64,000 bases of DNA from Streptomyces litmocidini (GCF_014649755.1 NZ_BMTQ01000011.1:186001-250000), one strand, 5' to 3'; positions 27,149 to 36,627 are shown, counted from the stretch's first letter. Notes: a model not told the origin generated them from the letters alone. A program made the numbers and translations.

Positions 27149-28678
27149 TCAGTGCGTCAGCACCGGTTCCTTCCCGATCTCCGCGGTGACGTCCTCGACG
27201 GCGTCGCCGCCCTCCAGGTGCTGCTTCGGCTTCGCCGGCAGCGCGAACATCACCAGGAAGATCGCGGCGAGCACACCGACCGCCCAGCCCAGCGAGTTCT
27301 GGAAGGCGTTCGTGAACGCCTCCCCCACCTCGGCCGGGGCCTTGGCGAGCCGCTCGTCGTCGATCTGGCCGAAGAAGACCACCGACACCAGGCCGAGGCC
27401 CAGCGCGTTGCCCATCTGCCCGGTCGTGTTGATCAGGCCCGAGGCCGAGCCGGCGTGCTCCTTCGGCACCTCCGAAAGCACCGCGTCCGTCAGCGGCGCC
27501 ACGATCAGCCCCATGCCGAGACCCATGACCACCAGCGGCGGGATCATCTGCCAGGGGTGGATCCCGGTCCCGTACCGTCCGGCCGCGAAGGAGTAGAGCA
27601 GGATGCCCGCGATCATCGTCAGCGCGCCCGCCTGGAGCACCTTCCGGCCGAAGCGCGGCACCAGCTTCTGCACGGACATGCCGGCGGCCACCGAGACCGA
27701 GATCGAGAACGGCACCCCGGTCAGGCCCGCCTTCAGCGGGGTCCAGCCGAGCCCGATCTGCATGTAGAGCGTCCAGACCAGGAAGAAGATGCCGAGCACG
27801 ACGCCGAAGGTCAGCTGCACCGCGATGCCGGCCGCGAAGCTCTTCACCTTGAACAGCGACAGCTCGACGAGCGGCGAACCGTCCTTCTTCGTCTTGTGCT
27901 TCTCGTACGCCACGAGCGCCCCGAAGACGAGCAGGCTGCCGGCCATCATCAGGTGGCCCCACAGCGGCCAGTCCAGCTCACGGCCGCGCGTCAGCGGGTA
28001 GACCAGCATCAGCAGCGCGGTCGTCACCAGGAGCACACCGACCATGTCGAGCCGGAGCGCCTTCGGCGCCTTCGACTCGACGATGAACTTCCGGCCCAGG
28101 AACAGGGCCGCGACGCCGACCGGCAGGTTGATCAGGAAGATCGGGCGCCACTCCAGGCCCGCGATGTTCCACTGGGTGAGCAGCGCGCCCAGCAGCGGGC
28201 CCGAGACCGCGCCGAGGCCGATGATCGCGCCGAACATCCCGAAGACCTTGCCGCGCTCGTGCGCCGGGAAGGTGACGTGGATGATCGACAGGACCTGCGG
28301 CACCATCATCGCGGCCGCCGCGCCCTGGAGCAGGCGGGAGCCGACCAGCATCTCCTGGTTGGCCGCGAAGCCGCAGAGCGCCGAGGCGAGGGTGAAGCCG
28401 GCGGTGCCGAGGAGGAAGAGGCGCTTGCGGCCGTAGATGTCCCCGAGCCGCCCACCGGTGATCAGACCGGCGGCGAACGCGAGCGCGTACCCGGCGGTGA
28501 TCCACTGGATGGCCCCGAACGAGGCCCCCAGGTCCTTCTCGATGCTGGGGATCGCGATGTTGACGATCGTGGCGTCGACCAGGTCCATGAAGGCGGCGGT
28601 CATGACGATGGCGAGGGCGATCCAGCGCCGTCTGTCGCCTGCCGCGGCCGCTTCGGTGGCGGCGTCGTGTGAACTCAT
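27149..28678 (-). CDS. MFS drug:H+ antiporter (DHA2 family)
   Basis: 509-residue exporter with 14 predicted helices. Signatures are VDATIVNIAIPSIEKDLG in helix 1 (motif D1 of DHA2), GGRLGDIYGRKRLFLLG (motif A), and GAVSGPLLGALLT (motif C, typical of antiporters). Substrate unknown. The divergent WYL-domain regulator starts 62 bases away. The short gap contains two CATG boxes ten bases apart (CATGTAGGTCAGGTCATG at about 28697-28714) that could be its operator, suggesting local control. Confidence 0.9.
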   Translation of the reverse strand: MSSHDAATEAAAAGDRRRWIALAIVMTAAFMDLVDATIVNIAIPSIEKDLGASFGAIQWITAGYALAFAAGLITGGRLGDIYGRKRLFLLGTAGFTLASALCGFAANQEMLVGSRLLQGAAAAMMVPQVLSIIHVTFPAHERGKVFGMFGAIIGLGAVSGPLLGALLTQWNIAGLEWRPIFLINLPVGVAALFLGRKFIVESKAPKALRLDMVGVLLVTTALLMLVYPLTRGRELDWPLWGHLMMAGSLLVFGALVAYEKHKTKKDGSPLVELSLFKVKSFAAGIAVQLTFGVVLGIFFLVWTLYMQIGLGWTPLKAGLTGVPFSISVSVAAGMSVQKLVPRFGRKVLQAGALTMIAGILLYSFAAGRYGTGIHPWQMIPPLVVMGLGMGLIVAPLTDAVLSEVPKEHAGSASGLINTTGQMGNALGLGLVSVVFFGQIDDERLAKAPAEVGEAFTNAFQNSLGWAVGVLAAIFLVMFALPAKPKQHLEGGDAVEDVTAEIGKEPVLTH

Positions 28679-28740
28679 GTGAAGAAGATAGAAGTCATGT
28701 AGGTCAGGTCATGGCCTAGATGGCGCGCATCCTGGAAGAC

Positions 28741-29700
28741 ATGACGGACACTCCGGCACGACTCCTGAATCTGCTCTCGCTCCTCCAGACGCCGCGCGAG
28801 TGGCCCGGAAGCGAGCTCGCCGAACGGCTCTCGGTCTCCCCGCGCACCATCCGCCGGGACATCGACCGGCTCCGCGACCTCGGCTACCCCGTCGAGGCGA
28901 CCATGGGCGCCGTCGGCGGCTACCGCCTCGTCGCCGGTACGGCCATGCCGCCGCTGCTCCTCGACGACGAGGAGGCCGTCGCGATCGCCGTCGGCCTGCG
29001 GGCCGGGGCCGGGCACGCCATCGAGGGCGTCGAGGAGGCGTCCGTACGGGCCCTGGCGAAGCTGGAACAGGTGCTGCCGGGGCGGCTCCGGCACCGGGTC
29101 TCCGTCCTCCAGAACGCGACGATGCCGCTGGTCCGGGGGGACGGCGCCACCGTCGCCCCCGCCACCCTGACCACGCTCGCGAGCGCGGTCACGGGACACG
29201 AGCGGCTTCGGTTCGGCTACCGGGCGGGGGACGGCGCGGAGACGAAACGGCTCGTGGAACCGTACCGACTGGTGTCGACCGGACGGCGCTGGTACCTCGT
29301 CGCGTACGACCTGGGGCGCGAGGACTGGCGGACCTTCCGGGTGGACCGGGTGAGCGAACCGCTCGCGACGGGCGCGCGGTTCACTCCGCGCGAACTGCCC
29401 TCGGGCGACGCCGCGACCTATATGGCCCGCTCCATGGCGCGGGCCCAGGGCGAGGTCGACCTCGACGTGACGTTCGCCGCGCCGGCCGAGTTCGTCGTGG
29501 CGCGCCTCCCGTCCCACCTCGTGCCGGTGGCCACGGGGCCGGACCGCTGCCGGTTGCGGGCCCGGGTCGCGGACTCGGTGGAATGGCTGGCGCTGCGGCT
29601 CGCGCTGATGGACGTGGACTTCACGGTCCACGGGCCGGGGTCGCTGATCGCGTACATGCGGGAGTTGTCGACGAGGCTCGCCGCGGCGACGGTCGGATGA
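28741..29700 (+). CDS. WYL domain transcriptional regulator
   Basis: YafY-type regulator, 319 residues. The N-terminal HTH_11 domain reads RLLNLLSLLQTPREWPGSEL then RTIRRDIDRLRDLGYPVEA. A WYL domain follows (about 140-215) with RLVEPYRLVSTGRRWYLVAY containing the W-Y-L core. The C-terminal WCX extension ends in the protein. ATG 28741 has GGAAG 5 bases upstream; ATG 28720 is an alternative. Such proteins sense small ligands or nucleic acids. Divergence from the MFS exporter suggests that gene is a target. Confidence 0.88.
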   Translation: MTDTPARLLNLLSLLQTPREWPGSELAERLSVSPRTIRRDIDRLRDLGYPVEATMGAVGGYRLVAGTAMPPLLLDDEEAVAIAVGLRAGAGHAIEGVEEASVRALAKLEQVLPGRLRHRVSVLQNATMPLVRGDGATVAPATLTTLASAVTGHERLRFGYRAGDGAETKRLVEPYRLVSTGRRWYLVAYDLGREDWRTFRVDRVSEPLATGARFTPRELPSGDAATYMARSMARAQGEVDLDVTFAAPAEFVVARLPSHLVPVATGPDRCRLRARVADSVEWLALRLALMDVDFTVHGPGSLIAYMRELSTRLAAATVG

Positions 29701-29962
29701 ACCGAGCGCCGGGCCGGCGCCCCCGCCGTCACGGGCGGTCCCCTGCCGGGACGGCACCCGCCCCGCACCTCCGCCGTGGGCGCCCGCCGGCCGGGGCGGC
29801 GCCCGTCCCGGCGGGACGGACGCCCACACGGGGGCGGGCGGGAGCGCCGCCCAGCCGGGCGCGGGCGGGAGCGCCCCCCGTCAGGCGCGCGGGCCCCGCA
29901 CGGGCGCGGGCCCGCACGGGCTCGGGCCCCGCGTCGGTGCGGTTTCCGCTCGGCCGGCCGCT

Positions 29963-30964
29963 CTAGGCCACCGCGTCGAAGCCCGTGTCGCGCGCCATCT
30001 TCTTCAGTTCCAGCAGCGCGTGCTTCTCGATCTGGCGGATGCGCTCGCGCGTCAGCCCGTGCTCCTTGCCGACCTCCGTCAGCGTCCGCTCGCGGCCGTC
30101 CTCGATGCCGTACCGCATGCGGATGATCGACGCCGTCCGGTGGTCGAGCTTGTCGATGAGGTCGTCGAGCTCCTCGCTGCGGAGCAGGGTGAGGACCGAC
30201 TGCTCGGGCGAGATCGCCGACGTGTCCTCCAGCAGGTCGCCGAACTGGGTCTCGCCCTCGTCGTCCACCGACATGTTCAGCGAGACGGGGTCGCGCGCCC
30301 AGTCCAGGACGTCGGTGACGCGCGCGGGCGTCGAGCCGAGTTCGGCGGCGATCTCGGCGGGCTCGGGCTCCCGTCCGTTCTCGCGGTTGAACTCGCGCTG
30401 CACCCGGCGGATCCGGCCCAGTTCCTCCACCAGGTGGACGGGGAGCCGGATGGTCCGGGACTGGTCGGCGATGGACCGGGTGATGGCCTGGCGGATCCAC
30501 CACGTGGCGTACGTGGAGAATTTGAAGCCCTTCGCGTAGTCGAACTTCTCGACCGCGCGGACCAGGCCCGCGTTCCCCTCCTGGATCAGGTCGAGCAGCG
30601 GCAGCCCGCTGCGCGGGTAGCGCCGGGCGACGGCCACCACGAGCCGCAGGTTGGACTTGATGAAGAGGTCCTTGGCCCGCTCGCCCTCGGCGACCAGCGC
30701 TTCGAGCTCCTCGCGGGTCGCCCCGCCGGCCTCGCTCTCCACTTCTCCGTCGAGGATCTCCTGGGCGTAGACGCCCGCCTCGATCGTCTGGGAGAGCTCG
30801 ACCTCCTTGGCGGCGTCGAGCAGGGGCGTGCGCGCGATCTCGTCGAGGTACATGCCGACCAGGTCGCGGTCGGCGATCTCCCCGCCCACGGCGCGAACGC
30901 TGCTTGCCCGTGCGGCCCCGCTCTGGGCGGAGGTCTGACGACGGGCGACGGCACGGGTTGCCAT
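29963..30964 (-). CDS. hrdD: RNA polymerase principal-like sigma factor HrdD
   Basis: Sigma-70 group 2 factor, 333 residues. Region 1.2 is ADRDLVGMYLDEIARTPLL, region 2 is RLVVAVARRYPRSGLPLLDL with FKFSTYATWWIRQAITRSI, and region 4 is ERTLTEVGKEHGLTRERIRQ. It lacks the long acidic region 1.1 of HrdB. The N-terminus MATRAVARRQ and overall length fit HrdD of S. coelicolor, which is dispensable and stress-linked. The SigR-type promoter directly upstream supports this. The 260 bases after the gene hold only GC-rich inverted repeats. Confidence 0.9.
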   Translation of the reverse strand: MATRAVARRQTSAQSGAARASSVRAVGGEIADRDLVGMYLDEIARTPLLDAAKEVELSQTIEAGVYAQEILDGEVESEAGGATREELEALVAEGERAKDLFIKSNLRLVVAVARRYPRSGLPLLDLIQEGNAGLVRAVEKFDYAKGFKFSTYATWWIRQAITRSIADQSRTIRLPVHLVEELGRIRRVQREFNRENGREPEPAEIAAELGSTPARVTDVLDWARDPVSLNMSVDDEGETQFGDLLEDTSAISPEQSVLTLLRSEELDDLIDKLDHRTASIIRMRYGIEDGRERTLTEVGKEHGLTRERIRQIEKHALLELKKMARDTGFDAVA

Positions 30965-31025
30965 GCGTGCTCCCTTGCTGAGTAGGTCGCGACACCCTTA
31001 CGGGTGCCCTGCATCCGACGGAAAC

Positions 31026-31051
31026 AACGACTGGAATCAGGACAGAATTCC
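31026..31051 (-). promoter_or_regulatory. SigR-type promoter of hrdD
   Basis: On the minus strand GGAAT (31051-31047), 18 bases, GTT (31028-31026). This equals the SigR consensus GGAAT-N18-GTT exactly. It lies 62 bases before the hrdD start codon. hrdD is an established SigR target in S. coelicolor, so thiol-oxidative stress control is expected here. Confidence 0.88.
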
Positions 31052-31231
31052 CACCCGTCGCATGGATTTTCGCGATCATGCAGTATCCTGCGCCGCCGCC
31101 ACCCCCGCGGGCACGCCGCGGGCACCCACGGAGGCGCAGGTCAGACCGGGCACGGAGGGCGGAACGGCGCCCCTCGCGGGATCCCCGACCGCGCCGTCGG
31201 CGAGACCGCGATCACATGCGGCGCCATCCCT

Positions 31232-32074
31232 TCAGACGCCGCGGCCCGATCCGCGGTTGCCTCCGCCGGACGGACCCGCGGCGGGTCGGCCGAACTGGAC
31301 GGACCGCTTGGCGAGTCCCATCCAGAAGCCGTCGATCACCGAGCGCTCCGCGTCGAGGTCGCCGGCCGCGTCCGCCGCGCCCATGGTGACGAAGAGCGGG
31401 GCGAAGTGCTCCGTACGGGGGTGGGCGAGGCGGCCGGCGGGCGACTTGTGCGCGAAGTCCAGGAGGGAGTCGACGTCGTGCGCGGCGAGCGCCTCGCTGC
31501 CCCAGGCGTCGAACTCGGCGGACCAGCCGGGGACGCCGGGGCCGGTGTGCCGGAGGGCGGCGAGGTTGTGGGTGAAGAAGCCGCTGCCGACGATCAGGAC
31601 GCCCTCGTCGCGCAGCGGGGCGAGCTTGCGCCCGATGTCCATGAGCCGGCGCGGGTCGAGGGTGGGCATGGAGATCTGGAGGACGGGGACGTCGGCACCG
31701 GGGAACATCTCGACGAGCGGCACGTACGCGCCGTGGTCGAGGCCCCGGTCGGGGATGTCCTGCACGGGGGTGCCGGGCGCGCGGAGCAGCTTGCGGACGG
31801 CCTCGGCGAGCCGGGGGGCGCCGGGGGCGGCGTACTGGACGCGGTAGTAGTGCTCGGGGAAACCCCAGAAGTCGTACACGAGGGGGACGGTCTCGGTGGC
31901 GCCGAGCGCGAGCGGGGCCTCTTCCCAGTGGGCGGAGACCATGAGGATCGCCTCGGGGCGCGGCAGGCCGGCGGACCAGGCGGCGAGTTCGCCGGGCCAG
32001 ACGGGGTCGTCGGCGAGCGGCGGGGCGCCGTGGGACAGGTAGAGGGCGGGCATCCGTGCCGACGTGGCGTCCAT
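31232..32074 (-). CDS. Class III extradiol dioxygenase (DODA type)
   Basis: LigB-superfamily Fe(II) ring-cleavage dioxygenase, 280 residues, similar to YgiD/4,5-DOPA dioxygenase. Metal-binding histidines are in YLSHGAPPL (residues 11-19) and LMVSAHWEEAP. RGLDHGAYVPLVEMFPGADV and GSGFFTHNLAALR are further family blocks. Start ATG 32074 has GGAGG 5 bases upstream; ATG 32086 would lie in the operator. The gene is divergent from a MarR regulator with a shared inverted repeat, suggesting induction by a phenolic or redox signal. Confidence 0.88.
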   Translation of the reverse strand: MDATSARMPALYLSHGAPPLADDPVWPGELAAWSAGLPRPEAILMVSAHWEEAPLALGATETVPLVYDFWGFPEHYYRVQYAAPGAPRLAEAVRKLLRAPGTPVQDIPDRGLDHGAYVPLVEMFPGADVPVLQISMPTLDPRRLMDIGRKLAPLRDEGVLIVGSGFFTHNLAALRHTGPGVPGWSAEFDAWGSEALAAHDVDSLLDFAHKSPAGRLAHPRTEHFAPLFVTMGAADAAGDLDAERSVIDGFWMGLAKRSVQFGRPAAGPSGGGNRGSGRGV

Positions 32075-32085
32075 GACGGCCTCCA

Positions 32086-32144
32086 TTCTTGAAACTTAAA
32101 GCTTCTGGTTGCAGCGTAAACCTACATAGTTCAACTTTCAAGAA
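32086..32144. promoter_or_regulatory. Inverted-repeat operator between dioxygenase and marR
   Basis: TTCTTGAAA at 32086-32094 is repeated in inverse as TTTCAAGAA at 32136-32144. Both arms continue with related bases (CTTAAAGC and GTTCAAC). The 59-base block is AT-rich and covers both start regions, as expected for a MarR dimer pair repressing both genes. Confidence 0.6.
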
Positions 32145-32662
32145 TGAGTCGTACGATGGGGAACATGGGAGACATGACCGAGCCCCGCTGGCTGACCGAC
32201 GAGGAACAGCGCGTCTGGCGCGCCTACCTGCATGCCACCACGCTCCTGGAGGACCACCTCGACCGCCAGTTGCAGCGCGACGCGGGGATGCCGCACGTCT
32301 ACTACGGGCTCCTCGTCCAGCTCTCCCAGGCCCCGCGCCGCCGGCTGCGGATGACCGAGCTGGCCCGGAGCGCCAAGATCACCCGCTCCCGCCTCTCCCA
32401 CGCGATCGCCCGCCTGGAGAAGAACGGCTGGGTACGGCGCGAGGACTGCCCCTCCGACAAGCGCGGGCAGTTCGCCCAGCTGACGGACGAGGGCGTGGAG
32501 GTCCTCCGGCGGAACGCGCCCGGCCATGTGGCGGCCGTCCGCCAGGCCATGTTCGACCGGCTCTCCCCCGAGCAGGTGGAGCAGCTCGGGGCGATCATGC
32601 GCGTCCTGGCCGAGGGCCTGGAACCGGCGGACGCGGGCGCGGACCTGCCCTGGCTCCGCTGA
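32144..32662 (+). CDS. MarR family transcriptional regulator
   Basis: Winged-helix repressor, up to 172 residues. The core is RMTELARSAKITRSRLSHAI (recognition helix) and KNGWVRREDCPSDKRGQFAQ (wing with the family DxRG-like turn, here DKRG). Four in-frame ATGs are possible (32144, 32156, 32165, 32174). The first lies inside the operator arm, so the later ones are more likely if the transcript starts downstream. One Cys sits in the wing (EDCPSD) and could sense oxidants. Likely controls itself and the dioxygenase. Confidence 0.88.
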   Translation: MSRTMGNMGDMTEPRWLTDEEQRVWRAYLHATTLLEDHLDRQLQRDAGMPHVYYGLLVQLSQAPRRRLRMTELARSAKITRSRLSHAIARLEKNGWVRREDCPSDKRGQFAQLTDEGVEVLRRNAPGHVAAVRQAMFDRLSPEQVEQLGAIMRVLAEGLEPADAGADLPWLR

Positions 32663-32679
32663 GCCACCCCGCCGGAAAC

Positions 32680-32723
32680 GGGTCCGCCCCGGCTCCGCCG
32701 CGAAGCGGAGCCGGGGCGGACCC
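32680..32723. terminator. Bidirectional 19-bp hairpin terminator
   Basis: Perfect 19-bp stem (32680-32698 and 32705-32723), loop CGCGAA, between the convergent marR and MFS genes. Confidence 0.88.
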
Positions 32724-32795
32724 GTACCGGAAGGCGCCGAGGCCCGTACCGGAGGGCGCGGAGGCCCGTACCGGAGGGCGCGGAGGCCGGGAAGG
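32721..32795. repeat. 22-bp tandem repeat
   Basis: Units 32721-32742, 32743-32764 and 32765-32786 plus a partial fourth; the unit begins CCCGTACCGGAGGGCGCGG. The last two full copies are identical. The array fills the space between the terminator and the stop of the MFS gene. Confidence 0.9.
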
Positions 32796-32798
32796 CCG

Positions 32799-34346
32799 TC
32801 AGTGCGCGATGACCGGCACCTTCACCTCGTCGGCCAGGTCCGCGCCCTCGCCGGACCGGACGACCGGGCCGCTGCCCGGCTTGCCGGTGTTGATGAACAC
32901 GAAGGCGATCGTGGCCGAGACGGCCAGGATGCCGACCGCCCACCAGATGGCCGCCGCGTACCCCTCGACCATGCTCTGGAGGTGGAGCAGCTTCTGCGCG
33001 GCCGGAGTGGTCGCGCCGGCGGCGTGGTCGGTCAGGTAGGCGGTGGTCGCCGAGGCGGCGATCGTGTTCAGCAGGGCCGTGCCGATGGCGCCGCCGACCT
33101 GCTGCGAGGTGTTGACCATCGCGGAGGCCACGCCGGCGTCCCGCGGGTCCACGCCGATCGTCGCGAGCGACATGGCCGGCATGAACGCCGTGCCCATGCC
33201 CAGGCCGAGGAGGAGCTGCGCGGGCAGGATCAGCCCGGCGTACGAGGTGCCGACCTCCAGCTGGGTGAGGAGCAGCATGCCGACGCCGGCGGTCAGGAAG
33301 CCCGGGGCCATCAGGAACCGCGGCGGGACGCGGGTCATCAGGCGCGTGCCGATCTGGGTCGAGCCCGTGATCATGCCCACGATCATCGGCAGGAACGCGA
33401 AGCCCGTCTTGACCGGCGTGTACCCCTTCACGACCTGGAGGTAGTACGTCAGGAAGAGGAACAGGCCGAACATCGCGATGACGGCGAGGCCCAGCGAGAG
33501 GTAGACGCCGCCGCGGTTGCGGTTGGTCACGACGCGCAGCGGCAGCAGCGGGGACTTCACCCGCGACTCGGTGAGCGCGAAGGCGAGGAGCAGCACGCCG
33601 GAGGCGACGAAGAGGCCGATCGTGCCGGCGTCGCTCCAGCCCGCGGACTCGGCGCGCGTGAAGCCGTACACGAGCGAGACGAGGCCGAGGGTGGAGAGGA
33701 TCACGCCGGGGATGTCGAGCGGCGAGCGGTTGCGGCCGCCCGCGGGCTCACGGACGACGAGGTACGCGCCGACGGCGGCGACCACGGCGAACGGGATGTT
33801 GACGAAGAAGGTCCAGCGCCAGTTCAGGTACTCGGTGAGGAAGCCGCCGAGGATCAGGCCCACGGCGCCGCCGCCACCGGCGATCGCGCCGTAGATGCCG
33901 AAGGCCTTCGCGCGCTCCTTGGCGTCGGTGAAGGTCACGGCGAGCAGCGAGAGCGCGGCGGGCGCGAGGAGCGCGCCGAAGGCGCCCTGGAGCGCGCGGG
34001 CACCGAGCATCATCGCCTCGCCGGTCGCGGCCCCGCCCAGGGCGGAGGCGGCGGCGAAGCCGATCAGGCCGGTGACGAAGGTCCGCTTGCGGCCCCACAG
34101 GTCGGCTATGCGGCCTCCGAAGAGGAGCAGGCCGCCGAAGGCGAGGGCGTAGGCGGTGATGACCCACTGCCGGTTGCCGTCCGAGATCCCCAGGTCCTGC
34201 TGGGCGGAGGGCAGGGCGATGTTCACGATCGTCGCGTCGAGCACGACCATCAGCTGGGCGAGGGCGATGAAGATCAGGGCTTTCCAGCGGCCGGGGTCGG
34301 CCTGGACCGCGGTCGTCTCGGGGATTTTCGGCATGGGGGTAGCCAC
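32799..34346 (-). CDS. MFS drug:H+ antiporter (DHA2/EmrB-QacA family)
   Basis: 515 residues, 14 helices. Signatures are VVLDATIVNIALPSAQQDLG (motif D1), FGGRIADLWGRKRTFVTG (motif A) and GGAVGLILGGFLTEYLNWRW (motif C with the usual WRW). Probably exports a toxic compound or antibiotic. The TetR gene upstream on the same strand is likely its regulator: the gap is 70 bases, and TetR-MFS pairs of this kind are common in Streptomyces. Confidence 0.9.
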   Translation of the reverse strand: MATPMPKIPETTAVQADPGRWKALIFIALAQLMVVLDATIVNIALPSAQQDLGISDGNRQWVITAYALAFGGLLLFGGRIADLWGRKRTFVTGLIGFAAASALGGAATGEAMMLGARALQGAFGALLAPAALSLLAVTFTDAKERAKAFGIYGAIAGGGGAVGLILGGFLTEYLNWRWTFFVNIPFAVVAAVGAYLVVREPAGGRNRSPLDIPGVILSTLGLVSLVYGFTRAESAGWSDAGTIGLFVASGVLLLAFALTESRVKSPLLPLRVVTNRNRGGVYLSLGLAVIAMFGLFLFLTYYLQVVKGYTPVKTGFAFLPMIVGMITGSTQIGTRLMTRVPPRFLMAPGFLTAGVGMLLLTQLEVGTSYAGLILPAQLLLGLGMGTAFMPAMSLATIGVDPRDAGVASAMVNTSQQVGGAIGTALLNTIAASATTAYLTDHAAGATTPAAQKLLHLQSMVEGYAAAIWWAVGILAVSATIAFVFINTGKPGSGPVVRSGEGADLADEVKVPVIAH

Positions 34347-34416
34347 CTCTTGGCGCGTACTGGTGAAAAAAGGGCGTGAGGAAGTGCGGGTTACGTAAGG
34401 CGGGGGTCGGGTCGGG

Positions 34417-35079
34417 TCACGAGGAACAGGATTCGCGCCTCAGGTCCTCCAGGGTCGCGGCCTTCCCGGGCAGCTCGGAGCGCGCGGGCAGCTCCAGGCC
34501 GTCGAGGAAGATCTGCAGGTGGCGGTGGACGAACTGGTCGAAGGAGCCGCAGCCCGCGCCGGGCAGCGGACGGGTCAGCTGGGAGAGCGCCACCATCAGG
34601 TCTCCGAGACCCACGTCGGTGCGCATCCGGCCGGCGCGCTGCGCCCGCTCGATGAGGCCCTGGACGACCTCTCCCAGGCGGTCGCGCCCGGCGATCAGGT
34701 CGGGGTGGTCCTTGTCGAAGGTGCCCTCGAGCATCGGGCACAGGGCCCCGACGCGCTCGTCGGCGGCGCCGTGGACGAAGCGGCGGAGGGCGGCGAAGGT
34801 GTCGTCCTCCTCCTCGGCGGCCCTCTCGGCGACCTCGATGACGCGGCCCATGAGCGAGAGGACGACCTCGTGGACGAGGTCGGCGCGCTCGGGAAAGTTC
34901 CGGTAGAGCGTGGCGTTCCCGACTCCGGCCCGGCGCGCGACCTCGTCGTACGGCACCTGGGAGCCGAACTCGACGAACATCTCGCGGGCCGCCGTCACGA
35001 GCCGCTCGCGGTTGCGCAGGGCGTCCGCCCGCGGGCGCGGTACGCGGCGGGCGGGCGCGGTGTCGGGGGTGCTGGTCAC
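34417..35079 (-). CDS. TetR family transcriptional regulator
   Basis: 220-residue repressor. The N-terminal HTH is plain: RERLVTAAREMFVEFGSQVP then YDEVARRAGVGNATLYRNFP (residues about 22-63). The C-terminal ligand domain resembles the SACE_7040/TetR_C_7 type. It precedes the MFS exporter in the same direction and probably controls it. The start GTG/ATG at 35079 follows a GAGG. The gap of 264 bases to the divergent protease gene shows no obvious palindrome. Confidence 0.9.
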   Translation of the reverse strand: MTSTPDTAPARRVPRPRADALRNRERLVTAAREMFVEFGSQVPYDEVARRAGVGNATLYRNFPERADLVHEVVLSLMGRVIEVAERAAEEEDDTFAALRRFVHGAADERVGALCPMLEGTFDKDHPDLIAGRDRLGEVVQGLIERAQRAGRMRTDVGLGDLMVALSQLTRPLPGAGCGSFDQFVHRHLQIFLDGLELPARSELPGKAATLEDLRRESCSS

Positions 35080-35343
35080 GCCACGACCTCCTCACAGTCA
35101 TCCAGGGGAACATCCGGGGAGTGAGTCCCCACTTGCTTCGACACAGGCGTAAACGGGGACCTGCTCCCCGGTTATTTCCCGGGCTTCCTGTGACCTGCCT
35201 CACAAGCCGCCCGGCCCCGCGGAATACCCACGATCGGGCCACCCGGCGCGCGCGCCCCGACCCCGCGCCCCAGGCTGAATCGCACAGCGCGGACCCGCGG
35301 AAGGGGTCGCGGCGCCGACCTGCCCCCACCGGAGAGGCGACGC

Positions 35344-36627
35344 ATGGAGCACCCCCGGCAGCACCCCCGCCGACGGATACGCAGACCCGTCGCCCTGGCG
35401 GCGGCCACGGCGGTCTCCCTCGCCCTGCTCGCCTCCGCGAGCACCACCCTCCCCCGGCCCTCCCCCGCCTCGGCCGGCCCCGTGGCCGCCGCGCCGACCG
35501 GCGCCCAGCTGGGGCCGTGCCGCATCGCCACCACGATGGGCGTGCAGATGTCGGAGGGGCTGCCCACCGCTCCCGGATACGTGCGTTCCACGGGCCGCGT
35601 CAGGGCCCTCAACCTGATGGTCGACTTCCCGGACGCCCCCGGGGACGGCACGGCGATGAGCCGCTTCCGGGAGTTCTTCCCGCAGACCGCCGACTGGTTC
35701 CGCACCAGCTCGTACGGGCGGCTGCACTACCAGCCCGAGGCCCCGATACCCGACTGGCTGCGGATGCCCCGGCCGTTCTCCTCGTACGGCATCGAGCGCG
35801 GCTCACCGTACGAACCGGGCTACCGCTCCCTCGTCGAGGACATCGTGAAGGCCGCCGACCCCCGGGTGGACTTCAGCGCCTACGACCTGGTCAACGTCCT
35901 CGTCACCCCGAACGCCGGGCCCTCCGCCCTCGACACCGTCCTGTCCGTGACCTTCTCCGGCAACGACGACGCCCCCTACGCCGACGGCGTGCCGCTCGCC
36001 AACACGTCCTTCGTCTACAGCCGCCAGGACGACGGCTCCGGCAGCTTCGCCGAGACCGGCTACCGCGTCCTGCCCCACGAGAACGGCCACGTCTTCGGCC
36101 TGCCCGACCTCTACACCTCGGACGGCGGCGGCAGCGTCGGGCACTGGGACATCATGTCCGAGGACTGGGGCGCCAACAACGACCTCCTCGGCTGGCACAA
36201 GTGGAAGCTGGGCTGGCTCGACAACGACCAGGTCAGCTGCGCCTCCCGGCCCGGGACCGGGGACTACAGCCTCACCCCGCTCGCGGTCCCCGGAGGCCCC
36301 AAGCTCGCCTTCGTCCCGCTCTCCGGCACCTCCGGCTACGCCGTCGAGGTCCGCAGCAAGGGCGGCAACGACGAGGCCGTCTGCGAGCAGGGGGTCCTCG
36401 TCTACCGGGTCGAGTCCGACGTGGACACCGGCCACGGCCCGGTGACCGTGGCCGACAGCGACCGGGCCAGCGGCGGCTGCACCCGTCGGGCCAACGTCCA
36501 CGCGGAGCTGTCGGACGCCCCGTACGGCCCCGGCGAGAGCTTCACGGACCACGCCAACGGCATCCGGATCACCGTCCTCGACAAGGACGAGAACGGCACG
36601 TACCGGGTCCGCATCACACGACGATGA
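35344..36627 (+). CDS. Secreted M6 family metalloprotease
   Basis: Zinc protease of the immune-inhibitor-A (M6) type, 427 residues. A signal peptide spans about residues 1-45 (basic start RRRIRRPVALAAATAVSLAL, Ala-rich cleavage region). The active site is LPHENGHVFGLPDLYTSDGG: His245-Glu246-x-x-His249 with Asp255 as likely third ligand. Met271 (WDIMSED) would be the Met-turn. Domain order matches short M6 proteases without the C-terminal MAM/PKD parts. Likely extracellular, degrading host or environmental proteins. Confidence 0.9.
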   Translation: MEHPRQHPRRRIRRPVALAAATAVSLALLASASTTLPRPSPASAGPVAAAPTGAQLGPCRIATTMGVQMSEGLPTAPGYVRSTGRVRALNLMVDFPDAPGDGTAMSRFREFFPQTADWFRTSSYGRLHYQPEAPIPDWLRMPRPFSSYGIERGSPYEPGYRSLVEDIVKAADPRVDFSAYDLVNVLVTPNAGPSALDTVLSVTFSGNDDAPYADGVPLANTSFVYSRQDDGSGSFAETGYRVLPHENGHVFGLPDLYTSDGGGSVGHWDIMSEDWGANNDLLGWHKWKLGWLDNDQVSCASRPGTGDYSLTPLAVPGGPKLAFVPLSGTSGYAVEVRSKGGNDEAVCEQGVLVYRVESDVDTGHGPVTVADSDRASGGCTRRANVHAELSDAPYGPGESFTDHANGIRITVLDKDENGTYRVRITRR

